64,000 nt of DNA, taken from the NCBI GenBank assembly GCA_015499995.1, contig JADNRV010000120.1, positions 1 through 64,000 of the forward strand. The letters are read 5' to 3'. The position numbers were made by a program, and so were the translations under genes. The notes under the pieces are model-generated. The model did no database searches. It saw only the letters and a program-made list of their open reading frames with translations, and was not told the DNA's origin. How positions within the stretch are numbered: the stretch's first letter is position 1; every line of letters starts with the position of its first letter. Shown here piece after piece: positions 1 to 11,841 of the stretch. Source of the DNA: Flammula alnicola (lineage: Eukaryota; Basidiomycota; Agaricomycetes; Agaricales; Strophariaceae).

Positions 1-28
1 GGGAGATGGCTTCGGTCAGTCTTTTCAG

Positions 29-327
29 GTGTGTCATATGCCGCCGAGCGCCCTACAGCGCTCACCCCTCGTACTCCTACCCCCGAATGGGAGGACAAGG
101 GCCGGTTATATGTCCTGAAACTCATTCATAATCCATTATGGGACTCTGTAGACTTTGGTCCCATATGGAAAACTCTGCGCGATGCCTGGGAGGAAACAGG
201 GCTTGGAAAGCCCGATGACCGCTTCCTTGCATCATTTAAAAAGCCAGAGTCACTGAGTGACCGATTGAATAAAACCAATCGTGAGACGATGGAAGCCTAC
301 CAAGCTGAACTAGCAATGACAGTTTGA
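29..327 (+). CDS. Partial hypothetical protein, last exon
   Basis: An open frame runs from a good splice acceptor (cttttcag, ending at 28) to a stop at 325-327. It has no ATG near its 5' end, so I read it as the terminal exon of a gene whose start lies left of the window. About 98 residues are visible. They are rich in Pro/Thr at the start and charged later, with no signal peptide or membrane segment. I do not recognise the family. A chance open frame or a transposon fragment is possible; composition and the acceptor are the only support. Confidence 0.35.
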
Positions 328-332
328 TCTTG

Positions 333-419
333 TTTTTTACACCTAATCTCGTGCCAGCTGCCGGAGGTCCCTATCGGGACCACCGTTATGCAGCTGACCC
401 TTCGATTAGATGTAAAAAA
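333..419. repeat. Small nested palindrome (hairpin)
   Basis: The ends TTTTTTACACCTAATC and GATTAGATGTAAAAAA are near-perfect inverted repeats. Inside them CCAGCTGC pairs with GCAGCTG, and GGTCCC pairs with GGGACC around a 4-base loop. The whole 87 bp could fold into one hairpin. It lies directly after the stop codon of the partial gene, so it may be a small MITE or a 3' hairpin. Confidence 0.6.
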
Positions 420-1280
420 TTCAAATTTTAGATAAATAAAATTGAATCTTGATCAGTCATTCTCCTCCCTGGGTTCGGAAACTCATTCTATGTGAACATA
501 CCTCCTTGAGAATGTGATATGTGATGTAAATTCACCTTCTGGTTGCTTGCAACTGGGTCACTTACCTCGGAAAAATGCGAACTAATGAATGAAATTCTGA
601 CAAACTATCAACCTATCAACAGCAGTAGACAATCTAGTCCTCTACTGCTGTGGGGATAGAACCCATACCAGGAGCCTCGTGAGACAATTAATGCGTTGAG
701 TTCCGTCGCGGATTCCGCTACTCAGAGGGCAATTATGCGAAGTCCATTAATTACCAATATGGACGTATTACGTAATAGTTCACTTGGTGGCAAAAGAGAC
801 CTCCCGCCGCCTGATGAGTCTTTACAGACGAAACGTTGGTCTACGTCGCGGCCACAACTCGTACTCTAGATTCTACCCCTCACTCGTCAGCTCGGAGCTT
901 CGCTCCTCGCTTCCTCGCAGGTCGGGATCTCCCCATTCATGACAGCTGAAGCGCTGAGTAGATGTCGATAGCCCTCTCTTCATTCGCCGCCGTACCTTCC
1001 ATCCTCGCTGAAAGTGAGTGGTAAAATTCTTCATGTCTGAGATACTTATCTTGATTCATGCCACGAGTTCTCTCTAGAAGAACAGGTTATGTTGCGGCCG
1101 CACCTTTGTACTTTAGGGCTACTGTTAACGCGAGGCATGTAGGCTGTGCCGACATGGGAAGCGGTGAGGGTAAAAACGTTACATGTCATTTAGTTTTCAT
1201 GTCAATCAAGAACGTGTTCAATGCAAATCCTTTGGCATTGCCAAGTATGTAAGAACCCATTTGTTTTGTGGCCTATTATG
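420..1280. other. Intergenic stretch, no gene seen
   Basis: I see only short open frames with no recognisable domain and no consistent splice pattern. The stretch separates the partial left-edge gene from the tandem repeat in the leader of the CHAT gene. Confidence 0.5.
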
Positions 1281-1627
1281 GACATCATATAAGATCTCCT
1301 CCTGGGTATTACGACGACAGATTCCCTCCCCACTTTCAGGCGGTTCTTGAGAATATTATTGTCAGTACGAGAGCATATTTTTCGTGTTCTCAGGCTCCTT
1401 GTCCGCGATGCATGCTAACAACTTTGTTACAGAGCTTTTCAAGGCGTGCACCTTCGTGGTGCCTCGATTCAGGAGATCATATAAGATATATTCCTGGATA
1501 TCACGACGACTGGTTTCTTCCCCCCTCCCCCGCGGTTCTTGAGAATATTATCGTCAGTGCGAGTGAGTGTTTTCCATGTTCTTGTTGTCGGCGATGCATG
1601 CCAACAACTTTATTATAGAGCTTTTCA
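1281..1627 (+). repeat. Tandem duplication, two ~155-160 bp units
   Basis: Unit 1 (about 1281-1440) and unit 2 (about 1475-1627) share long blocks: CATATAAGAT near the start, GGTTCTTGAGAATATTAT in the middle, GCGATGCATGC and AGAGCTTTTC at the end, with scattered substitutions and small indels. The repeat sits just upstream of the CHAT/TPR start codon, in its probable promoter or leader. The two units are diverged, so the duplication is not recent. Confidence 0.75.
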
Positions 1628-1753
1628 TCCTCTCTGCGAGCATCTGTTCATATCCATAACCCCAGCCCCACGCACGCGGCTCGTTGTCGCTCCTCTCCGC
1701 AATTTGCGCAATTCTACTTCTCCGCCACATCGATCATCTTGAAATACCACACA

Positions 1754-4700
1754 ATGCCGAAGAATAAACGTAACCGTAATCATTCATCCCACCAACACCA
1801 TCACCGTCATTCCGTCGAATATGATTTAGACGATCCAATCGCTCAAATTCGTCTGAGCATTGAGAGTTCGAAGTGGGAAACGGCGACGCTTCTGCGGGAA
1901 CTAGGCTCACATTTACGCGACCGATTTTCTCAATCAAAGGAGTTATGTGACATCGATGAAGCTGTCGAGGTGCACCGCCAGTCATTGATAATATTTCAAG
2001 ATCACCCACACCATAACAGTCGACCATCTTTTCTCAGCCATTATGGTTTTGTACTGCATGACAGGTTTCATCACACCCACAAGGTCGACGACATTAATAA
2101 TGCCATATCTCAGCACCAGACAGCACTCGATCTCTCATACGGAACTAGCAATGAGTTTGACATCCTCATTAACCTTGCTAAATCATTGCGTTGCCGTTTC
2201 GATGCAGTTCGAGATAAAGCAGATCTGGATCGTGGAATTTCGCACATGCACAGAGCCATGACTTTGCGCCCTCAGGACGGTACCGCCCTTAATATCCTTG
2301 CAGGGTGTCTGGAAAGAAGAGTGGAGGCGGTGTACCAGGAGGATGATAACGCACAACTGAACATGGACGTAAAGGAGTTTGTCGAAGTGCAGGAGAGAAA
2401 TCTCAAGGAGGCTTCCTCGACCAAATCCGAGCCAGGAGAATTACAGAACGAGATCGGCACCTCATTTTTTGAACTCTTTCACAAGACCCTTATCGGCCAA
2501 CTTCTCAACAAAGCAATCTCGATTTTTTGCGAAGCTCGGACAATCCCTGGTCTGTCCCCGCGATACGAGCTCAACATCCTCAGTAACCTTTCTGCATGCT
2601 TTATGGCACGATATCGACAGAAGGAGTTAAGACAGCCTTCTGATCTCGAAAACGCAGCAGAGCTTTCGCATCGTTGTCATCAATATCCAGGATCCATACC
2701 CAGCAAGGTGCGGGTATTCATCGTGACTACGCGTTGTAACGTGCTCCAAACCCAATACGATGAATCGGGGGAGATATCGAAGCTCAACGAGGCAATCGCA
2801 TTGAGTCATCAATATCTTGGTTCGCCGGAAGGTGCGGTGATTCCTGAAGATGACCGGGTGAGCTTGCTACTCGTCCTAGGTATGGCTTTACGCGACCGGT
2901 TTCTGGAGTCTGGGCGGACCAACACTAAGGACCTTGATGACTCCGTCAAGTTTCTTCAAGAAGCGCGAAACATCGCACCGACGGATGCGGTCCGAATGAG
3001 GGCGACTCATGCCCTCGTAGGGACGTTGATTCTCCATCATCATGCTCAAGGCTTGCCTGGAAACCCGGCCACGCTGCGGACAGTAATTCAGTTGCAGGAG
3101 GAAGTCGTTAATGCGACGTTACCCACAGATTTCAACAGACCTACTGTCCTGAGCATCCTGGGAATGGCTTGGGAAGAACTATATCTAGTGACGCGCACAT
3201 TGAAGGACTTGGATGAGGGCATCAAATACTCGCGAGACGCGATCAAACTGTCCGCCTCACCGAACCAGAAAACCACATACCTCAGCAACATTGTGTATTC
3301 CCTTCACAGGCGATATATCCACAACCATCACCTTGAAGACCTCGACGAAGCCATTGCCAAATGTCAAGAGGCAATTTCTTATATCGAAGAACCCCATCCA
3401 GATTTATGCATTATTCAGTCGAGCCTGGGGCGTGTTTTGACCGACAAATTTACCCGGACAAAGAATAGGGAGTGTCTGCAAGCGGCTACCGATGCGTTTC
3501 GAACGGCTGCGTTGAACAACACCGCGTCCATTACTCAACGATTTTTCGCTGCTCAGCGCTGGGCGGCCGTCGCCGATGAACACAACCATGAGACGGCGAT
3601 GGAAGCATATACATCGGCTGTCCAGTTTCTACCGCGTATGGCGGTGTTGGGACTCGACCTAACAGCACGACAGCAGATGCTAACTGCTGGAACGGATGGA
3701 CTGGCGCGTGAAGCCGCAAAATGCGCCATCAATTCTGGCCTTTTCGACAGGGCTATTGAATTTCTCGAGCAAGGGAGGGCCGTTTTCTGGTCGCAGGCGC
3801 TCCAGCTTCGCACCCCACTTGATGAATTGATGGATTCCCCCGCTCCTGGACCTGCGCTGGCAGAAAAGCTACAAAAAATATCGAAGACGCTTGAACAACG
3901 GTCTCGCAATGTTGCGAAAAGGGAAGCTGGACAATTTTCACACGAGGATCAGTTCGTCACGGAAAAACATGCAGCAGAACTCCGGAATCTTGATGACCAG
4001 TGGCAGGCCTGCGTCGAAGAAGTGCGGTTGCTCCCACGTTTTGAGAAATTCCTATTGCCAAGATCGTATTCCGACCTTCAAGTGGTCTCCTCACATGGGC
4101 CAGTCGTGATATTGAATATCGCTGGGGGGTCGGCAGATGCCTTGATATTGAGGGCTCCGTCTGAGAAGATAGTTCATGTGCCACTTCCGAAGTTCACACC
4201 CCAGGCGATACAGACTTTTGGAGGATTTTGGGGAATCGTTCGAGGATCAGCGGATTATACACACCGCTCACGCGGAGTCGCAACTTCATCTGGTCCGGAC
4301 TCCGTTTTGGGTAGGGGCCTTGGTGTTTTATGGAGAACTGTGGTCAAGCCTGTTATTCGTGCTTTGGATCTCAAGGCAAGTTTCGACTTGCGCGGCGTCA
4401 TGAATCATGATTGCTTACATAATCTGTTCTGATTAGAAATCTGAATTACCTGATCGCATTTGGTGGTGCCCTACTGGTCAATTCGTTTCATTGCCGATAC
4501 ATGCTGCTGGGATATATAGCGGTCCTGGCCAGGAGTGCCTCGCTGATTATGCAGTGTCATCTTACATACCGACTTTAGCTACTCTGCTACCGGTGGCATC
4601 CGAGCCAGCCCCACAAGTCCCAAATTTGAAGATGCTAGCGGTGATTCAGCCAGAGACGAACTTGAAGGGCTGGGGCACTCTCGAATCGACGAGAGACGAG

Positions 4701-5321
4701 TTGAAGAACATCCAGCAAGTTGTCCCCTCGGATTCCCTCGCCTCGTATGGTCTGGAAGGTGCGCCGGCCACTGTCGATACAATCCTTCGCCAAATCCCAA
4801 CTGCAAATATCGTTCATTTTGCCTGCCATGGGAAGCAGGACGCAACGGATCCCCTTGAGAGCGCGCTTGTGCTCGAAGATGGGCTTCTCAAAGTGCCGCA
4901 GATCATGGAACTTTCTTTAACCGCAGGATCTTTGGTGTTTCTCAGTGCATGCCAAACAGCAACTGGCGACAAGGGGCTCCCAGATGAGCTGATGCACTTA
5001 GCAGCGACGATGTTGTTTGCCGGTTTCACAGGTGCTGTGGGGACAATGTGGTGTGTTTACTTTGTTTTTTTACATGACAAAATTTGACTGAAATGTGGTT
5101 GTATGAAATTGTCTAGGTCAATTCGAGATGAAGATGGGCCAATCGTAGCGGACAGCTTTTACCGACACCTTTTCTCGCAAAGTCCATCATCAGGCAGTCC
5201 ACAACATACGAATCCACAGACAGCTGAGGCCGCTCGAGCTTTGCATGCTGCAGTGGCTAAACTTCGCCAACAGGGTCGTCCTTTTATGAGTTGGGTGCCA
5301 TTCATTCATCTTGGATATTAG
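1754..5321 (+). CDS. CHAT-domain protease-like protein with TPR-type repeats
   Basis: CDS join(1754..4375, 4437..5050, 5117..5321), 1146 residues; phases close exactly. The first in-frame ATG is 1754. Residues ~20-650 are helical repeats of TPR type, with recurring LR.RF / D.DEAI / LS..L patterns. The C-terminal third is a CHAT domain, a caspase-like fold: it has IVHFACHG with the catalytic His, LSACQTATG with the catalytic Cys, and it ends in SWVPFIHLG, typical of fungal CHAT proteins. Both catalytic residues are present. Intron 1 is GC-AG with a strong donor (AG|GCAAGT), joining LDLK to a segment containing RIWWCPTG; intron 2 is GT-AG. CHAT proteins are cysteine peptidases or peptidase-like modules; fungal TPR-CHAT proteins are often polymorphic, and a surveillance or cell-death role is inference. 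No nearby partner gene is obvious. Confidence 0.9.
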
Positions 5322-5697
5322 TTCGAAATACTTGAAGTCGGCTGAACCCTGTATAGTATTGATTTGTCATAACCATGTATGCAACGCGTTGCCAGTTATC
5401 CAGAGGAATTCCAGCGTTTTCGAAGAAATTATGACCTAATGTCACGTCAATTCCACCATCATCAAAACCATCCCTTCGATTTTGACTGCATTGCTTATCC
5501 CTCTTACAATCACTCCTGATGAAGAATTGTATGGCGCAAGTCCGACATATTACAGCTCAGGAATAAAGTCCGTGACTCCGTGTTATAATCATACCCATAG
5601 CTATAAAATACTAACTAATGGTCCTAAAGAGAGTGGAACAAGAAGCGCTGGTTAGCGGATCCGTCAGCAGGCAAGAGCTCCATCTGTCGTAAAAAGG
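5322..5697. other. Convergent intergenic spacer
   Basis: This holds the 3' ends of the CHAT gene (plus) and the secreted-protein gene (minus). It is A/T-rich. I see no further gene in it. Confidence 0.5.
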
Positions 5698-6453
5698 TCA
5701 GTCGAAACCGCTGAATTGAGTTGGTAGACTTGCATTAGCAACTCCTTGCTGCGGATCCCCTAGCCTCGTGCCAGCAACTGTGGTCCACAACTGATCATCG
5801 GTGACGTTTTTGATCTGGAAATCATGGTAAGAATTGGAAAAAGGTTACAAACTTGAAACCCGGTGTACTCACAACATATTCTCCATTCCCAGCGCATTCG
5901 ATCGCGTAGGTGGTTGCTGGAGCGCCTGCGAGGGCGACTTGGGCCAGGAATAGATTCTAGGATAATAAGCGTAAGCAACGGTTCAGCAAAATTTCAAGAA
6001 GAGGTACTAACAGATTCGATAAGATGCAGGGTTGACACATTACGAGCAAGTTCGACGTTCAGGATATGAAAGCCGCCTTGGTCAGCGTTCGTAAGTGTCC
6101 ACTATGTGATACAATATTACAATATGATCAGCAAAGGGAAAGGCAACCGGTACTTCGAAGCGCTTACCACACCGAGCTGTCCCTGGGGAGGGGCTTTCTC
6201 TAAGACGATGATGTTTCCTTCTCCAGTTGGACTTCCGACGTTCAAAAGCTCTCCGGTAAAGCCTACGCTTTCTATATTGTAGTTTCCAGGTTGAATGAGC
6301 AAGCAAGGAGCCTGGGTCAATCAAGAGAATCGTCAGTGTGTGACCCCATTAAATTGGTGCATCGGTAGGACGTACAGCAATGGCCGCGGTATGCACGACA
6401 CTTCCCATGGCGAGAAGCGACATGGCAAGGAGGGATTTGAAGAAAGATGGCAT
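5698..6453 (-). CDS. Small secreted protein, possibly beta-trefoil
   Basis: CDS complement of exons 6376..6453, 6168..6311, 6012..6101, 5873..5956 and 5698..5814; 170 residues in five exons, all joined in phase 0 by consensus introns. The first exon is a classical signal peptide (basic start, hydrophobic core with LLAMSLLAMG, Ala-rich end). The mature part has three spaced beta-rich blocks: PGNYNIESV, then WTLTN...FHILNV, then TTYAIEC..GEYVIKNV. This spacing suggests a beta-trefoil, as in ricin-B-like lectins or mushroom protease inhibitors of family I66. That assignment is inference from pattern only. A TATA-like box is visible upstream on the minus strand near 6545. It is convergent with the CHAT gene. 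Confidence 0.75.
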
Positions 6454-8800
6454 CTTTTGAGCTTGGATGTGTGAGATTTGAATTGCTTGTCTTCAAGTGA
6501 TGAGAGGCGATGTTCTGAGTATGCTACGAAGAAATTTGGGTGCTTTTATACCCCTGCCCTAGGGTTAAAGCACGATGAGTATACTAATAAAAGGGATCGG
6601 ACAAAACTGACCGCGATTTGGATCCGAACGGAAGGACTGGCTACGTGACCGATAATCATCGGAGGACGAGGTTCCTGGATGTGGTCGTTTCAAGCTCTGG
6701 CGTCACAGGATGCAATAAACCTATCAATTGCCAAGGAATGATATAGTAATAGGAATAGACTAAAAGATTAGAAAACCGTCCGGAGAGACGAGAAGACATA
6801 CCTACTTGTTATCTCGAATTAAACTCTTGGAAGCATTTGCGGAGAACATTCAGACAAATCAGATAATCTCTACCGACACGTAGCGAGTGTCCTAAGAATA
6901 GTGTACGAGCTGTACCAAACGATCGACTAAAAATAGAACCGTCCATGACGGATGTTTCGACAAGTTCACTGCGTCCGCCTTGCATCAGACGCGGCAGAGA
7001 AGCCGCACAAGGTTCGCGGACGTTTGCGACTGTCTTCTAGGCACAGGGTGAATATTATCCCCGATTTCCAAGGCTATTCCAGAGTCGAGAAGATCGCTAC
7101 AGGCCTGGACACTCGACTGTCGACTTTCGCTATGATTGATTGGTACAAGGAACATATGATCAGAGCAGTCGATGCTCTGGTGTTACAAAAAGTAAGAATA
7201 TATTTAAACAAGGTCAGAGAGAAGAACATGAAAATTCTACAGAGAAGAAACCGACTTCGATGCCGTCGCAACCGTGAATTTGGCAGGCAATTATAGCCGC
7301 GCCCATTCAAGTAACCTGTTGTTTACGAACTCTGTGTTAATCAGAGGAGAAAAAGTAAGACCAGCCCTTTGGAATGTAGGTGTTAAGATAATGAAATCAA
7401 ACCGAGAAGTTATACTTACTGCTCGCCGGTGACCGACGTTAGAGGGCCCAGAATCACAGCCTCCGGAATCGTGAACCATGAAGGGAGAGCGTAGTAGTAT
7501 CAACAATACGGCAGGTTTGATGATGATGATTAAAAAAATGCAAAAGTCGCGGCGCTACGGCTTGGACACTGATCTTACATCTAATCATACTTATGCTAGT
7601 CCTAACCCTGCTGTACTGGACAATAAGACATGGTATCCAAAGCACCGACGATCGAGCAAACCATCTCGGCTTTTAGTTTCTTATACGAGGTCAAGAGGTT
7701 TCTGGAAATGTCGTAGTATTCCGCCTTTGTTCTACGGTCTTCAACATCTTCACCCTCCCGCAGGTGGCAACAACATCTATGGAATTACATCGACAGCTCC
7801 CCACGTCTTCCATAGACACACCACGGAGACAGCGATCCTTACTTTGATGACCAAATGCGTAAGAACGTTTGATGTTGGAAACCGCAGCTGAGCGCAGATC
7901 TGGGAGAAAAGGTTCACAAACAGAATGACGGCGCACATATCGTAATGCTCCACATTATCGACCAACCCGCTGTTGTATTAGCTTTGGCATTAATATTCGT
8001 GAAGTTGTTGCGATAAAAAATGAACGAACCTTGACAAATGCCAAGCATGTAAAGCGGAAGATATTTCATCTGGGCGGGTTCCATCATAACAATGACCCCG
8101 TAAGACTGAATCGACCCAACCTTAAGCATGTTGAGTTCGAGTGGAGTCCAAGTGGATGCCTGGCTGGCTGCCGGAAAGCATTCATCTTGATGAAAGCGAA
8201 TTAGTATCCAGTCGATTCCAAGGAAACTTTCTTTTACATACAATATAGTTCTTTTCAATCTCCTCTCGATGTTACTATGAACACAAAATGAACCAGGGAT
8301 GACGCGCGTCGGACGTGCCACCCATAGATTAGACTCATCAGAACCTCCATAATACAGAGAAGTGGTTGTTATTTGACTAACAAATAACTTCAACAAGCAA
8401 TTTCTATGGTGTAGGTGCTGGGTCTATCAATTTGGGTTGCATGCTTGTCGAGATCAGGCTAGTTTTCCACCTCGCGTCGGCGGCAACACTAATTGTGATC
8501 AGCGAAATTCACCATGAAAAGAGCAGAAACTCGCCGTACAGAAAAAGGACAAGTGCTCGACTCTGGTGTCAAAATTGAAAACCCTAATCACACGCGTCGT
8601 TAGTTGGCACATTTTACTGGTAGCTTTGTGCCGTTGGAGTCCAATCTGACTGGACGCTCCCAAGAAGGAGCTCGGATACGCGTCGAGCACGCCGTGCGGT
8701 ATGGCGTCGCAGGCAAAGAGTGGAATATTGCGTCGGACGAGGAGACGCGCTGGCACACGAGACCGTGCACAGCCGCAGGAGGGGGACTATGCCGGCTAAT
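6454..8800. other. No defensible gene; possible degraded minus-strand ORFs
   Basis: Several overlapping open frames of 60-160 codons occur, notably on the minus strand between about 8396 and 7691, with hydrophobic stretches that could be remnants of a fungal membrane protein. I could not build a phase-consistent gene from them and recognise no motif. The segment runs directly into the repeat cluster at 8801. Confidence 0.4.
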
Positions 8801-9321
8801 GTCCGATCCAAAATCGTCGATTTTGGCCGTTTCTGTCAGGCCACCCACGGGCCGTCTCCGTACGCATACGGATCGGGTAGCACAGGATTTTTGTCAATCC
8901 GTACGCACTATGGATCATACCTACTTTTCAGAAAAAATGTACGCATTTCGGATCGGACCTCAAAACACGAGGATTTTTTTTGGCAGATGTTCTCTGGGCG
9001 CATTGCTGGTATCTCGGCTGCTGCAGTTCTGTCCCGCACACCTGTGAAAGCGATGTTTGTCTAGTGTCGAAAATTGTTGAAGGTTGAGATCTGAGAGCTC
9101 AACAAGGAGCTCAAATGTAATTTTTGTCTGGTGGTACGTAGGTCCAGGGATGCCCTGACACTAAGGTTTCTGTACGCATGCGGATCGGACCTCTGTACCG
9201 ACGGACATTCTGAGTACTCAGTTTGGATCGGAGCTTGACTCAAATTTCGTCGAAAATGTACGCATAAATATCGGACATGGGGGGTCAAAATGACTGATTT
9301 CTGTACGCATCAGGATCGGAC
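8801..9321. repeat. Cluster of degenerate GTACGCAT-n-GGATCGGAC motif
   Basis: A ~20 bp motif of form GTACGCAT(N2-3)GGATCGGAC recurs at about 8860, 8901, 8939, 9172, 9258 and 9303, all in plus orientation, with an inverted half copy (GTCCGATCC) at 8801. Three copies are spaced ~40 bp apart; the others are wider and more diverged. No open frame accounts for it. Confidence 0.7.
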
Positions 9322-9459
9322 ATTTATAGGGATAGTCCCCCCTCCTACAGCCGCTGATGGAATCTAATTGCGAGCGAAGCGAGCATTCTTTCTCTACTTA
9401 GGGGTGGAACCGTCGAACAAACAAAGCCAAACCTGGTTGCAAGAATGAACTCGTTTTCC

Positions 9460-9696
9460 AGCTAATTGTTAATCGATAGACCCACTTCGCAAATAGACAG
9501 CCCAAGATTTTTATTTACAGTACAAATAGATCCGACCCAAATGAGGCAGGTGGTCCGGGGCCGCAGGCCAATATCAGCATTGGCGTGATCACGCACCCCG
9601 GAGGACCTGCCTGATTTGGATTACATCTATTTGTACTGTAAACAAAAATCCTAAGTTGATTTTTTGCGAAGTGGGTCTATCGATTAACAATTAGCT
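9460..9696. mobile_element. Fold-back MITE with ~100 bp inverted arms
   Basis: The two halves are long imperfect inverted repeats. The tip is AGCTAATTGTTAATCGATAG, followed by ACCCACTTCGCAAA, then TTTACAGTACAAATAGAT and AGGCAGGT, each found reversed in the other half. The centre is a short GC-rich loop. It has no coding capacity. I could not identify a clear target duplication, so the superfamily is unknown. Confidence 0.85.
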
Positions 9697-10178
9697 GTCA
9701 GCCCATGTTGCGTGCGTCATATCTCAATTGTTATTGCCCCTCGTCCTTTGAACTTATGGGATTGGATAGCTTTTCATGTATTGTATACATATGTTCAAAA
9801 AAATTGGGGGATCCTGGTCTTTCTCTCGTATTCAGAGGCCTACAGAAAGGCCTTATTTGCATGTGTCGGGCGATTCGGATGGCGAAGCGAGCTCCCCGCA
9901 GACTTGCGGATACGTAATCTACCTATCTAATCTAGCCGAATGCCCTGTCAGATCTCACTAGCACACCGTGAATGATGCATCAATGAATCTCTGAAATTAC
10001 ACTGTAAATGCCTTGTGGTCTTCCTCAGGCTCCTACCCAGCCGTCGTTTCGGGGTTTACAAAAAAAACGAGATGCATCATAGAGAGAAAGTACTGAGACG
10101 ATATTCACCTGCGAAATCGCCTTGCTGCGTAGCAGAGAGGCTTCTCCCGGTCTAAATTCACTATATAAGGAAGTGGAC

Positions 10179-10355
10179 TTTTGTCCCATTGTTTGTTTGG
10201 TTTGGATGGTTACATCTTCCTGTCAATCACCACCAAATAAAAGTTTATACCATTCAACTTGAAATCGAGTTTTGTCCCAATATTTGTTTGGTTTGGATGG
10301 TTACATCTTCTTGTCAATCATCACCAAATAGAATTCTCATCCAACTTGCGTTTTG
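10179..10355 (+). repeat. Tandem duplication, period ~91 bp
   Basis: The block TTTTGTCCCA..TTTGTTTGGTTTGGATGG, TTACATCTTC and TGTCAATCA.CACCAAATA occurs at about 10179 and again at about 10270, with a few substitutions. It lies inside the outer inverted repeat. Confidence 0.8.
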
Positions 10356-10518
10356 CTTGCGTTCTTGTCGATTACCTCAATGTATTTTCGAATCTTGTAC
10401 TTGTTCCCAAATTCTAATTTATAATATCATTAGCGTAGTTCCGTGCTACGCACAGTTCCTTGCAGCTTCCGCACAATTTTTTTTGATAATATTCTTTACC
10501 TGACAGGGTACAGTAAGC

Positions 10519-11308
10519 CAAGGGGCTGCACCCGGAAGATCCCGAGACATCAACTCCCCTTACCGTTCCTCTGATGCGAGGTGCTATCAGCTGGGGTCCT
10601 AGTCAGAAACTTCCATATCAGGAAGGGAACACTCGCGTAAGTAGGGAACCGTCGCTTAGTGGGGGAAAGGGCTGTGGCATTGGAAGAGCCACCAGTGAAT
10701 GCTTCATTGCAATAAAATGTTATATAGTAAGTGCTAGTAAGGTCAAAAATATTACTGGGAGCACTGCTTACTTGGTGAAGCTGAATAAATGTAGTTGACC
10801 TGAGCCCGGCTGATCAACAAGCTCAAGAACCCGAACCTCGGAGGGAAAGATATCGACCACGGAGGTCATACGAGTACTGTACAAGTTCCTTGCCAGATCC
10901 TACTTCGATGTGGACCTTTGAATGACAATGAAGCACCAGTATCCTTGTCACGGAAGTAACACTGGCATACTCGACTGCCAGTGGGTCTCTGGCAATGGCA
11001 ACATACTCTGTGTCTGTGCGAGGCATCACATAACAGAATGGTGATGATGACAATTTCGATGGGCATCTCGAGATATAAGTAGTGAACACTAGTGAAGCTT
11101 AAGAGACCTAGAAAAACGGATATTAGAGACAGGTAGAAAAATGTAATCTATGTGCAGCTACCACAGTCGACGGTACCATTGGTGATCTAAGCGAGCGTTC
11201 CCTTCCTGATATGGAAGTTTCTGACGAGGACCCCAGCTGATAGCGCCTCGCATCAGAGGAACGGTAAGGGGAGTCGATGTCTCGGGATCTTCCGAGTGCA
11301 GCCCCTTG
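10519..11308. repeat. Inner inverted repeat pair, ~125 bp arms
   Basis: The left arm (about 10519-10645) and right arm (about 11188-11308, inverted) share CAAGGGGCTGCAC, CGGAAGATCCCGAGACATC, ACTCCCCTTACCGTTCC, TCTGATGCGAGG and ACTTCCATATCAGGAAGGGA with a handful of mismatches. The ~540 bp between them has no recognisable gene. It looks like a long-TIR element lying within the outer pair. Confidence 0.8.
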
Positions 11309-11613
11309 CAGTAAGCTATTCCATCTGTTGTGCAATAAAACCAAGGTAACTGCTCGAAAACGGTACAGTTTCAGACCTGTAACAACCAATGTTGTTTCTT
11401 CGTTCAGCTCAATCTAGCCCTTCCAAGAAGTGTGAAATCAGTGATGATGCCGGGCCTGATGCTTTGAAGTCATAATAACTTCGCCTCTAGACATAGTTGT
11501 CTCTATACATAGTAAGTAGTCTCTCTGAAATGGCGATCTTTATCCTTTCAAGGCGTGACAAATGTGACAGTGTTGCCGATGCAGCAAGGCGCTGGAGACG
11601 AAGTCGACCTTTT

Positions 11614-11841
11614 ATTTAAGGTTTGTATGACAAATAGGATCATTGATCTAATCACTTTTTTCAACCACCGCAACTCTTATTTTTTTGTACCCCTCCACGA
11701 CGGCTGGCGTTTTACAGCGGTGGCTGATTGTTTACCTTTGTAAAACGCCAGCCGTCGTGGAGGGGTACAAAAAAATAAGAGTTGCGGTGGTTGAAAAAAA
11801 TGATTAGATCAATGATCCTATTTATCATACAAACCTTAAAT
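11614..11841. repeat. Near-perfect palindrome, ~100 bp arms
   Basis: The arms start ATTTAAGG and include GGATCATTGATCTAATCA, CAACCACCGCAACTCTTAT and CCCCTCCACGACGGCTGGCG; they pair around a ~20 bp loop with only a few mismatches. The core CCAGCCGTCGT..GGGGT.TACAAAAAAA resembles the arms of the surrounding inverted repeat (10018/11942), suggesting one related family of elements. Confidence 0.85.

Noticed and set aside
3553..3909. Minus-strand frame of 118 codons inside the CHAT gene
   Set aside because: It is the complement shadow of a well-supported coding exon.
7691..8396. Possible minus-strand membrane protein (7TM-like)
   Set aside because: Hydrophobic pieces are present but I could not connect them in phase or match any family motif, so I only mention it as a possible remnant.
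8604..9064. Open frames of 147 and 114 codons on the plus strand
   Set aside because: They lie across the repeated GTACGCAT motif cluster, have no start context or domain, and overlap each other in different frames.
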